Of a stretch of DNA of 17,673 nt, positions 8,861 to 17,557 are shown in pieces. Every line of letters starts with the position of its first letter. The stretch's first letter is position 1. The stretch lies in NCBI RefSeq assembly GCF_010093535.1, contig NW_022985191.1, positions 789,227 through 806,899 of the forward strand, given 5' to 3'. This DNA comes from Lindgomyces ingoldianus. Its lineage: Eukaryota; Ascomycota; Dothideomycetes; Pleosporales; Lindgomycetaceae. The translations under genes and the position numbers were made by a program. The notes under the pieces were generated by a model that searched no databases, had not been told where the DNA came from, and worked only from the letters and a program-made list of their open reading frames with translations.

Positions 8861-11112
8861 GTTAAGGCAGCTGCATTGCTAGCTATAGTTAATTTAAACT
8901 AAAACAGATATCTACTAAAAGAATTATTTATCCTTAACTTAGGCTTAATATGCTATATTATAAATAATCTTAATTAGATCTACAACTATTATCTACTAAC
9001 ACTAGAAAACTTTATCTAGTCTAGAAACTCTTGCATATAGATTTAAAGCTACAGATTAATTACACTAAGCTTAAAAAGTAAGCATAGAACACACAGTTAA
9101 GCATACAGTCTTATACTACATAACGCTGCACTGTGCCTAGACCTGCTGTGCAACCTAGTCTTATTCTGCCTACTGCAACAGAAAGGAATCTAGTAGGACA
9201 CATAAGCAGAGCTAACTGCTTTAAAGGCCTTAGATAGGACAATAATTAGAGATCTTACAGAGATCTATAGCTAATAGGTGTTAGAGTACTATCTACTATA
9301 GAAGGGCTTATATTATATATACATAATTAACATAAGAACTAAACATAGTCTATAAAAGGCATTTACAGAGCTATAGCATAAGCGTCTTAGACACCCTAGA
9401 CTAGCTACACTTTAACACCTTGTATAGAAAGCTAAGAGGGTGTAAATTAAAGAAATTACAACAGTCTAATGTAACTTGTGTAGTAGAGCTAAGATATAAT
9501 AATAAATTAGCTGCGCACTATAAATTAGCAACAGTAGACCTAGTAAGAGACTGTTAATTAATTTCTATACATATAAAGCACAGAGCATTATAAAAGAGTA
9601 GAGTTAAATGCTAATTACTAACAAGTATTCTAGCCTCTAGTAGGACCTTTACTTTAAGGATAATAAGCTTACTAAATTAATTATTAAAGCTCTTATAATT
9701 TTTATGCTCTTTCTAAAGAACTATTATAACATTAGTGTAAAAGTTATTAAAGCTAACAACAAAATTATAATAGTAAAACTAGAAGTAGAACGCTAGCTAG
9801 CATTGCATAGAATAACTGTTAAGCCTTTAGCACTAGATACATAAGCCTAGAACAGAGGAGCTGAACGCTTAGGGGGTGTAAATAAAAAGAAGTCACAGGC
9901 TATGCAACTAGATGCTAACCTACTATAGGACGTATAGCTATACATCACTAGAGCTGGCGTATACCTATATAATTAGACGCTAAACTATGCTAACAACTAG
10001 AAGACACTATATAAGATCTTCTTTACATAAGTAGCTTTAAATAATAGAGTTATTATGTTAATTTAAAAGCTAAGCTTTACACATTTAAAAGCCTATAGCT
10101 ATAAAGCATTTGTAATAACTAATAACACGCATTAGAACAAATCTAAGCTATAGAGGCTAGACCTAAAGGCGTAGATTAGATATTTAGTTAGGTACTAATT
10201 GTTAAACATCTACTATGTATAGATACTACTGCTAGCAAAAGTAATCTGTACACGCAACATTATTTTTAATAAACACTTAATCTTTAGTAGTAAGCCTAAA
10301 GACTTAATAGATAACCTTATGTATAACACAGTAAAGGAAATTGCTACATATATTAGAATAATTAAGCTTCTAACACCTAGTTATTAGCTAGAGATAAAGT
10401 TGTTTTATAAAGACAACACTATAGATAATACATTAAATTTTAATAAAGTAGACCTACTAGGCTACTATTAAGGAAGGAAGATTAGAGATAACTATCTGTC
10501 TCCTCTAAACACTCTGCTACCTGCAGCATTGCTTATGCAGTTAATAGCTAGAGCAGCACTAGAGCTAAGCTAAATAGGGTTGTTAAAGACTGTACTATAG
10601 GCTGCAGCCTTTATAGCTAGCATAAGATCTAGAAGTGTAGAAAAGCATAGCAGCAAGACGCTAGATAAAGCAGCATTAATAAGAATGCTATCTAAAAGAA
10701 AGACACCTTATAAAAGCTAGCTGCTACCTCTGCTATTAACCTAAAAGCAACTAGAGAAGCACCCTCTACATAAGATGTTTAAGGCAGTAGAAAGAACGCA
10801 CCTAGATAGTTATTAGACAATGAAATCCTAGACAGAGGTCTAGACAAAGCTAATCAAGGCAGCTAGACAGCAGATCCTAGATTGTATGTAGGTGTACACC
10901 TACAAGCTTAATAAGCACTATAGATTGCAAAGATGCAAGGCGCAACTAGTAGTCTACAGCAATTAACAGAGAAACATTACTACACAAGATACCTACGCTG
11001 CCACCCTAGCAGGACGCTTATTTTAAATGCTAATAGCAATATCTGCACGCTTTAACCTAGAGCTTAAACAATACAACATAACTAACGCGTTTGTACATGC
11101 AGCAATTAACCG
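8861..11112 (+). pseudogene. Copia-2 pol remnant (protease, integrase, start of RT)
   Basis: All domains read in the same frame as the downstream gag half. The protease active site at about 8933-8950 reads LNLGLI where the family has an LDxGS/T-type motif; the catalytic Asp is Asn (8936-8938). The integrase zinc finger is intact: H at 9377 and 9392, C at 9470 and 9479. The integrase core has Asn (9560-9562) and Asn (9755-9757) at the two Asp positions, while the Glu survives (GAA 9863-9865, in GAERLGG). RT begins near 10877 with VYTYKL and reaches QYNITNAFVHA, where the first catalytic Asp is Asn (11075-11077). The Gypsy C LTR follows four codons later. Stops are numerous and of the TAG/TAA type. 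Confidence 0.88.
9377..9481 (+). other. Copia integrase HHCC zinc finger, intact ligands
   Basis: His codons at 9377-9379 and 9392-9394 (H-x4-H, in HKRLRHP) are followed by CNLC with Cys codons at 9470-9472 and 9479-9481. This is the N-terminal zinc-binding domain found before the catalytic core in Copia integrases. All four ligands survive although the core has lost two of its acidic residues. Confidence 0.8.
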
Positions 11113-11430
11113 TGTCACGATTGTGCACGAGTAAGGTTATAGAGCTTCACGGAGGTCTAGTTCAATTACTACGTGAGGTATTATAGTAGGTACAAGACGT
11201 TGTGTGAGGAACAGGAAGGTTTAAAAGGAAATTAGTAATTAAATACTTAGCTTAGAAGTCTAAGCGCTTTAAGTATAAATTAAGCCTATTTTAGGTTTAG
11301 TTAGTGTTAAAGCAGTTTATACTTAAGTTTATGTCTATATTATGTTATGTTTATGTTAGACGTGCACTAATAATACTCTAGTACACGTCTAATACAGTTA
11401 TGTCTAGGATCTAGAGAGGATACTGTAACA
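11113..11430 (-). repeat. 3' LTR of Gypsy copy C, 318 bp
   Basis: The minus strand starts TGTTACAG and ends CGTGACA. The 11113 side keeps the intact terminus TGTCACG (plus strand), which fixes the LTR ends of all copies. Over the 116 bp that can be compared with the 5' LTR at 17558-17673 I count 16 differences, all transitions. Fifteen of these have the mutated (A or T) state in the 5' LTR. The other half of this LTR (11230-11430) is, in contrast, more mutated than in copies A and B. Confidence 0.92.
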
Positions 11431-11444
11431 GTACCCCCCCTCTT
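11431..11444 (-). promoter_or_regulatory. Polypurine tract of Gypsy copy C
   Basis: On the minus strand an 11-purine run, AAGAGGGGGGG (11444-11434), is followed by TAC and then the LTR. The position directly upstream of the 3' LTR and the purine content fit the plus-strand priming site of LTR retrotransposons. It survived RIP because it has no CA or TG steps. Confidence 0.88.
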
Positions 11445-11469
11445 ATTAGAAACAGAATTCTTTACATTA

Positions 11470-11627
11470 GTAGTTCTAGCATTAGGTTGTCTTTATTAGG
11501 GTACAGGTTTAGTTTAGATAGGTATTAGGCATAGAATTAGGTTACTATAGAGTTTTTTTATAAGGCTTCTACAGGTTTCTATAACAGTTTATTGTATCTA
11601 GTCTATTTTATAAGGTATTTGTAGATA
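11470..11627 (-). pseudogene. Gypsy copy C chromodomain, C-terminal part
   Basis: The minus-strand frame reads YKYLIK, stop, TRYNKLL, stop, KPVEAL. This matches the end of a chromodomain (family pattern YLIKW.GY....WEP...), with both Trp positions changed to TAG (TGG to TAG). The pogo-type transposon at 11628-12725 separates this from the preceding codons. When the transposon and one TA are removed, the frame runs on from 12728. In chromoviruses the domain steers integration to heterochromatin through histone H3 methylated at lysine 9. The stretch from about 11470 down to the polypurine tract looks non-coding. Confidence 0.8.
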
Positions 11628-11678
11628 ACATGGTCCACAAGCGAATGTTTAACACAAGCGAGTGTTCCGCCCCACCAC
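11628..11678. repeat. Left terminal inverted repeat of the pogo-type element
   Basis: 51 bp starting ACATGGTCC, next to the TA at 11626-11627. It matches the reverse complement of 12675-12725 except for one C/T difference. It contains the word CACAAGCGARTGTT twice in direct order (11636-11649 and 11653-11666, 17 bp apart), which may be paired transposase-binding sites. Confidence 0.93.
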
Positions 11679-11708
11679 CAAAACGCAGCCAACCTACTAC
11701 TAACTGTG

Positions 11709-12604
11709 ATGCATTAACAACCATACAATTAATTATCTTTAAAAGAGGCTAGAATTAACCTAGCTATTTAAGCTCTTAATAAAGACGTGTCTTTAACTAA
11801 GAGGCGCGCTGCAGCACTCTACAATGTTAATTAAATGGCTCTCCGCCGACGACGCGCAGGGATGACTATGTGACGCGACTGTACAGCTAACAACAAGAAG
11901 CTCACAAAGCTAGAAGAGGAGGTGATTATTAAGCATATACTTAATCTAGATTCCCGAGGATTTGCGCCTACTCTAGGTGCTGTACGAGAGATGGCCAACA
12001 AGCTTCTTACTAAGCGCAGCGCTCCACCAGCAGGTATTAACTGGCCATCCAACTTTGTCGCGCGTACGCTAGCACTCAAAACCCACCTCAGCCGACCGTA
12101 CGATTACTAACGAGCGAAATGCGAAGATCTAGTGATTATAAGCAAGTAGTTTAAGCTTGTAGAGGCTACACAATTAAAGTACAGGATTGTAGATTAGGAC
12201 ATGTATAATTTTAACAAGACAGGCTTCTACTATATAATTAGATTTAAAGGCATTAGAATTTGTCTCCTTCTGCTATGCTTAATCTAGCAAAGCAGCTAAG
12301 CAAGGGCGCTACTAAGATAGCTCATGTTGCTGTTCTACAGCGCGATCGAGCAGCTGCCCTAGAGAGGGCCTGTGAGGCAGCCACAAAGCGCAAGCAGCGT
12401 AAAAAAAAGCAAATTCAGAAAGGAGGAACTCTAACAGGTTATTAGGGCTCTAAGTTAAGTACTCAGAAGCTTGCTAGTATAGCAGGAGGTAGCAAAATGC
12501 CTTAGGAGGAGTCAACTGCTAAAAGCAGTGCAGCGCGCGCACAGCGCTGCAAGCGCTGCAACAAGCCTGGGCATAACTCTTATACATGCAAGGATATTAA
12601 ATAA
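11709..12604 (+). pseudogene. Pogo-type transposase, deleted and interrupted
   Basis: The likely start is ATG 11709. One frame runs to about 12258. About 11742-11862 gives KEARINLAI, stop, ALNKD and RRAAALYNVN, a psq-type helix-turn-helix. 11874-12107 gives KKLTKLEEEV, LDSRGFAP, MANKLL and a C-terminal PYDY, a CENP-B-type DNA-binding domain that is open from 11874 to 12107. After a TAA the frame continues with RAKCEDLVII and then YNFNKTGF (about 12206-12230). The family has an Asp at the first N of NKTGF, the first catalytic residue of the DDE domain; here it is Asn. The rest of the DDE domain is absent, and from about 12260 another frame gives a basic, Lys/Arg-rich tail. It ends with CKRCNKPGHNSYTC (12548-12589), a C-x2-C-x4-H-x4-C zinc knuckle, and stops at TAA 12602-12604. 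The product could not catalyse transposition. Confidence 0.88.
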
Positions 12605-12674
12605 TCCTATAGTAGTTTATTTTATATAGTATATTTTTGCGTTGTTAAATTAATAGTCTTTAAAGTTAAATTTA

Positions 12675-12725
12675 GTGGTGGGGCGGAACACTCGCTTGTG
12701 TTGAACATTCGCTTGTGGACCATGT
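12675..12725. repeat. Right terminal inverted repeat of the pogo-type element
   Basis: 51 bp ending GGACCATGT, followed by TA at 12726-12727. It carries the same doubled word in inverted orientation. Confidence 0.93.
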
Positions 12726-12727
12726 TA

Positions 12728-12900
12728 TGTTTTTTCTTATTAAACTAGATCTATTTAACATCTTCTATAACATATTTTAGTTTATTATTTATAATAACAG
12801 GTTTAGGTAGCAGGTTTAGCTGTCTAGGTAGATAGTTAGATTTAGAGGCTGCTTAGCGCAGCAACAATACGTGGAACACAGGGTGTATCTTTATGCTGTT
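12728..12900 (-). pseudogene. Gypsy copy C integrase C-terminus and chromodomain start
   Basis: The minus-strand frame gives IKIHPVFHVLLLR, the conserved segment after the integrase of chromoviruses, then a variable linker, then LKYVIEDV, the first strand of a chromodomain. The frame is interrupted at 12726 by the TA and the pogo-type element and resumes at 11627. Confidence 0.82.
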
Positions 12901-14110
12901 AGGTAGGATTAATTAGTAAGCATGTAATAAGACTATATAAGCTACTATAAAGGGGCTAAGGTTCTTTTAATTAAGTTTCTTTAATTATTAGTTTATTTAG
13001 ATATTTCTAGCGTCTAGCTAAACCTTCTTGCTAGCTGCATACGCAGGGGCAGAGGTTTAAAATTAGTTTACATACTCTTATTAAAAAGCTTAAGCCTATG
13101 TAAGCTTTTTATAAATATATTTAAATATATTTTAGATTTTGTTAATAAGTTTATTTACATTTATTACTTATATAAATTAATAAGTTAGTTAGAGGGTATT
13201 TAAAGGTAGTTTAAATCTTATTTAGGGGTAGTATTTATAGTTTACTAAGAATAAAAATACTTATGTTAATTTAGATGTTATGTTATTAGCTTTAAACTAT
13301 GCTATAGCTAACTATTTTACCTAGTTGTTTTACTAGTAGTTTGTGTACACTTATAGAACTTATTCTATTACAGCGTTTGTGTTCTTAGTCTAGCTGTTAG
13401 TCTTTAAGTAAAAAGCTGTAGATAAATAGAGGATAATTTAAAGCTATTTATAGAGTTTGTCCTAGAAGGCTAAGACAAACTATGTACCTTTGTCTAATAT
13501 AATTATGTTAGGCAGGCTATAGTAAACTTATACATATTAGTAGAATAACTAGGCTATATTAGGGGTAGTTATAAAGGAACATAGTATTAGGTGTTAATAC
13601 TTAGTTAAGTAATTAATAACTACTATAATATTTATGTACCCTTTAGATAAAAGTAGGTTTATAATAAAATTAATTAATATGTCTTTTTAAGCTTATTTAA
13701 AGATTAGGAGTAGTTTAAGCAGGCTATTATACCTTTCTTAAAAGGCCTTTACTTTATAGTAAGTATAGCAACATAATACATATTAGCGTACAGTATAGAA
13801 CATGCAGGGCTAGTAGTACTCTCTCTGTAGTAGGTTAAGAGTTTTTTCTTTGCTTAGGTGTCCTTTAATAAGTAAGTTATATATAATTTAAAGTAGTTTA
13901 ATTTTTAGTTTATTAAAATTAAAAATTATAAGTTAGTTATAGTAATATAGCTTACTATTTTAGTTTTTATAGTTAGCTAGTGTTACTTTCTTTAACTAAC
14001 TAGCGCTGTTTTAAAGCAGGTCTAAGGTTTTTTAGATAAATTTATTATTTAGATACTTATTAGTAATAATTTAATTAATTATCTAATTTATTTTATTTAA
14101 GTTAAGGTCT
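12901..14110 (-). pseudogene. Gypsy copy C integrase
   Basis: The zinc-binding region is readable at about 13860-13755 (GHLSKEKTLNLLQREYY, then a Cys-containing segment in which one Cys is Tyr). The core follows. The first catalytic Asp position is Asn (codon at 13669-13671, in INFI). The second Asp is kept (LDKGT, codon 13492-13494). The Glu position is Lys (codon 13384-13386, in TKNTN). The family has Asp, Asp, Glu, so two of three are lost. A C-terminal region follows with KVWLD-like and LGPF-like segments. Stops are frequent. In a live copy the enzyme would insert the element cDNA into chromatin. Confidence 0.88.
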
Positions 14111-15560
14111 AAAAATAGCTTAAGTTAGAGTAGAGTTTAGTGTTAAGCCTTTTACACTTCTTTTTAAGTAGGGACATCTTAGAATTACTTTATAAAGGCA
14201 TCTAGTTTCCCTTTATCTTAACTAAAATAATAAGTAATTTTAAAATTAAAATAAAATAAGTATTTAGACTAATAAGCTTATTAGTAGCTAAGTTATTTTA
14301 TAGTTGTAAAGTACTATAAGTTCTTATAGTTAAATAGGACCTGTATTAGATGCGCTACACCTTCTAGTTTAGGTTGCTATTATTTAAAGTAGTGTACTAT
14401 AGCAAGTAATTTTTTATTATAGATCTTATAATTACTTTTTATAAGACTTATTCTTTTTAAGAAGTATATAATAGGCCTAATAGTCCTGTCTAGCTTAGTC
14501 TAGGAGAGAACTTTTGCTACTATGTAGTCTAAGGCGTTAGCTTCTATAAGTATTAGTAGTTTAAAGTTAAAGTAGTAAAGTATTAAGGCTTTAGTAAAAG
14601 CTTTTTTTAGCTAGTTAAAAAACTATTAGTAATTTAAGTTAAAGTTAAATTAAATCCCTTTCTTAGTAAGTATAATTATAAGGCTTACTTACTATAAAAA
14701 GTTGTTAATAAATTATTAGTAAAAGTTAGTAAATTTTATAAAAGCTTAAACATTTTTTATGTTCTTTAGGCATTACTAATCTAGCACAGTTTAAACTTTA
14801 ATAAGGTTTATTTAGATGCTATCTATAAAGATTACATATTCTAAATATGTAACTTTTAATTAGTAAAACTTACATTTGTCTATATTAAGTTACAGACCTG
14901 CTTTTTTTATAGCCTTTAGCACTAGGCGTACATGCTGTTTATACTCTAAAAGGCTATTACTATAGATTAGAATATTATTAATATACATAGTGTAGAACAT
15001 GTTTAGGTAGGGTTAGAGTAAGTTATTTATAAAATATTAAAAAGTACTAAGCGTGTTAGCTAAGCTAAAGGGCATTACTAGGTACTTAAATAGTCTATAT
15101 TAGGTCTAAAACACTATTAGCTACTTGTTACTCTTTACTATCTTTAGCTTATTAAAGGCAGTAATAATATTTAACTTTATAAAATACTTTACTTTACTTA
15201 GTTAGCTTAGAGTTTTCTATAAAAAAAGAATTAAGTATTAGTTTTTAATAGTAATAGTGTTTAGTTTTTAGTAGTTAATATAAAATTAAAGCTTACTTTT
15301 AAGTTTTTTTATAAATAGTATAGGTAACACTACTAGTAAAAAGCTAGATTAAATAAACTTTTTTTTTTAGGTTTTTATTAAGGTATTTTTAGAGCACTTT
15401 TAATTTGTTTAGTAACATCTTATATAGTAGCCTATAACTAAGTTGTTTACTAGGCTTAAAAGTTATTTAGTAATTATATAGATGTTATATTAAAAGCTTA
15501 TTAGACTTATCTTAAAAGAAAATATATAATAAGTTGTAGTAGTTTTAAGAGACTATTATT
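14111..15560 (-). pseudogene. Gypsy copy C reverse transcriptase and RNase H
   Basis: RT aligns with copy B. The active-site box YINNILIYS is at 14959-14985, with the two catalytic Asp replaced by Asn as in B. RNase H starts near 14540 and runs through SPAE-like and LLAIV-like segments to VLFNYKNL, the place where copy B is cut by copy A, and on to KITYY. Copy C is the only one in the window with RNase H uninterrupted. A short run after it (about 14230-14130: KGKLDAFIK and DVPT) resembles the linker that joins RNase H to integrase. Confidence 0.88.
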
Positions 15561-17557
15561 TTTAAGTTAGTGTGTTTTTAAAAAGCTAGAGCTTAGTTTA
15601 TATTAAAAATTATAACTATGTAGATTTTATAATCTAGTTATTAAGCTAGAGTTATAAATAGAGTAGGTTTTATATAGCAGATGTTTATCTGCTGTTTAAG
15701 TTCTAGTTTATGTTTAAATTAAGTAAGTAAAGATTTTTTAAAGGCTTTCTTTTCTTTAAGTTTAGGCAGTTGTTAAATTATTTTATATAGCCTATTTTAG
15801 TAAAAGGCCTAGCTTATTAGCCTTACTTAAGTAGTTTTTTTCTAGGTTATTAAGAAGTAAGTTTAGAAACCTTCTGTATTAAGTACTACTTAAGTGTTAT
15901 TTAGGTGTAAGCGTAAGCATATATCTTAGCATTAAAAAAAGTTAAAGTTTAAGACTTACTTTTAGTAATTAAAAGCAACTTTATGCTAATATAGCTATAG
16001 TTGTCTTAGAATTAGGTTATAACATTTTATATTTATTACATAAAGCTTAATCTGCTTTTTATAGTGTTAGTAAGTAATTATAATAGTTATAGTATAAAAG
16101 ATAGAACTTTTTTTAAGTTATTTTTTATTAAATCTAGTTAAGTAAATTATTTAGGTAAGTAGTATTAATTAAAGATTTAGTTTACACGCTAGTTCTTTAT
16201 TAATATAACTTATACTATTTACTTCTAAGTTAATAAGAGCTTATATTAGAGCTAATATAGTTTTTTATTATAAATATATAAAAATATTAACTTAGTACTT
16301 TTAGTTATTAGTAGAAGACTTAGCTTATAAGTTAGTAAAGATCTAGTGTTAAATTAGTCCTAAGGGGCAACTTAGCCCTAGGACAAGCTTTTTTATAGGC
16401 TCTTACTGCTATAGCTGCAGCTATGTTAAGAGTAGTAAACAAAATTAAAGTTTAAATATAAGTTAAAGCTTTTATAAAAATAAGATTAGAATAGTAAAAA
16501 TTTTTAATAAGTGCTAGCAGCGCTACTTATGTAGACTTAAAAAAGAGAAATAAAGCAGTTTTAAAAGATATAACTATGCTTACTACACTTAAAGCATTAA
16601 CTTTTTTTTTATAATTTTTACACTTTTTAGAACTAACTAGAGCATAATTTAAATTAATTTTTATTATGTTAAAGTCTTTATTTATAACTGCGCTAGTTTA
16701 GGGGCGTATTAAAGCTTATATAGGAAGGAACTTTATGTTATTATTATAAGTAGTAATTAGGTTTACATACATGTTAAAGTTATTTAGAAGGGGTTCTTCT
16801 ACTATAGCACATTACAGTTTAGTTAAGAGGGAGTTATATAGAGCTATAATTAGACCTATTTTATTTAGGCCTGTATTAAATGCAAGTTAGCAGAACTTAG
16901 TAAAGTGTAAAGTAAAGCTTTTTTTTTTATTATAAGGTGTTTAGGTAACTTAAAGCTATTAACTTTTTATTTAAGTTTTTATAAGTTACTTATAAAAATA
17001 CTATAAATTAATCTAGGTTAATAATATTTTTATTTATTAGTAAGTTAATTAAAGCTGTTATATTATAGTTAAGTTAAAAGTAGGCATATAGTAACTAGAA
17101 GTGTTTAAAGAGAAATTAGTCTACATTTTTTTTAAGTTTATATTAGAGCTTATATAAAAAGAAAGGTAGGTCTTTCTATTTTCTGTTAAATAGTAGAGGA
17201 TTAAAGAGTTAGTTAGATTTTATTACTAGGTTAGAAAGGTTACAGGTTGTAGGTAGCGTTAGGTGGGAGGGAGTTAAGCTATCTCTAGACTTCTAGGTAG
17301 GCTTTAAGGCTAGTAAGTTCTTAGTTCCTACTACTATAATAAGAGTTAAGGTAGAAATAGACTGCTTAATAATATAAAGCTGTTTTTTAAAGTTTTTTTA
17401 AAAAGCTTTAAAGCTTATAACATAGCAGCTTTTTTATAAAGTAAGCGCTTTTTAGAAGGCTTCTTAGCTTACTTTAATAGCTTAGAGTTATGTAAGTACT
17501 AAGCTTATTAAATTAGATTTAGAAGCTATTTTTAGCTAAAGTTTTAACACAACATAA
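15561..17557 (-). pseudogene. Gypsy copy C gag and protease region
   Basis: It aligns with copies A and B without large gaps. The conserved gag core starts near 17202 on the minus strand, equivalent to 5426 in copy B and 1873 in copy A. The protease region is equivalent to about 4300-3770 of copy B; a readable conserved segment there is QQIDICYIGPALFITLA in copy B. The frame is full of stops, and this copy has lost more C and G than the others. I could not recognise a protease DSG/DTG motif. Confidence 0.78.

Larger units (their letters stand above)
6411..11112 (+). mobile_element. Ty1/Copia element Copia-2, 5' LTR to start of RT
   Basis: Domain order is LTR, gag, protease, integrase, RT, which is the Copia order (integrase before RT). 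The left border is the LTR start TGTCAGA at 6411, set against Copia-1 sequence. The right border is the LTR of Gypsy copy C at 11113, which cuts RT just after its first catalytic motif. Most of pol reads in one frame, including on both sides of the 865-bp insertion. The 5' part (6411 to about 7095) is much less mutated than the rest. The remaining RT, RNase H and 3' LTR should lie beyond Gypsy copy C, off the window. Confidence 0.92.
11628..12725 (+). mobile_element. Pogo/Fot1-type Tc1/mariner transposon, internally deleted, 1098 bp
   Basis: Flanked by TA on both sides (11626-11627 and 12726-12727), the target duplication of Tc1/mariner elements. The ends are 51-bp inverted repeats with one mismatch. 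Inside lies the remnant of a transposase with an N-terminal psq-like helix-turn-helix, a CENP-B-type DNA-binding domain, the start of the DDE domain and a C-terminal zinc knuckle. Most of the DDE domain is missing. Full pogo-type elements in fungi are close to 2 kb, so about half is deleted. It sits inside the chromodomain of Gypsy copy C. Base composition is richer in GC than the flanks, so it arrived later or escaped most rounds of RIP. Confidence 0.93.

Noticed and set aside
11831..12079. Minus-strand open frame of 82 codons
   Set aside because: It is antisense to the pogo transposase DNA-binding domain, which explains the open reading.
12260..12445. Independent small Lys/Arg-rich protein
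   Set aside because: The frame continues through two stops into the zinc knuckle at 12548-12589, so it is the transposase C-terminal tail after an internal deletion.
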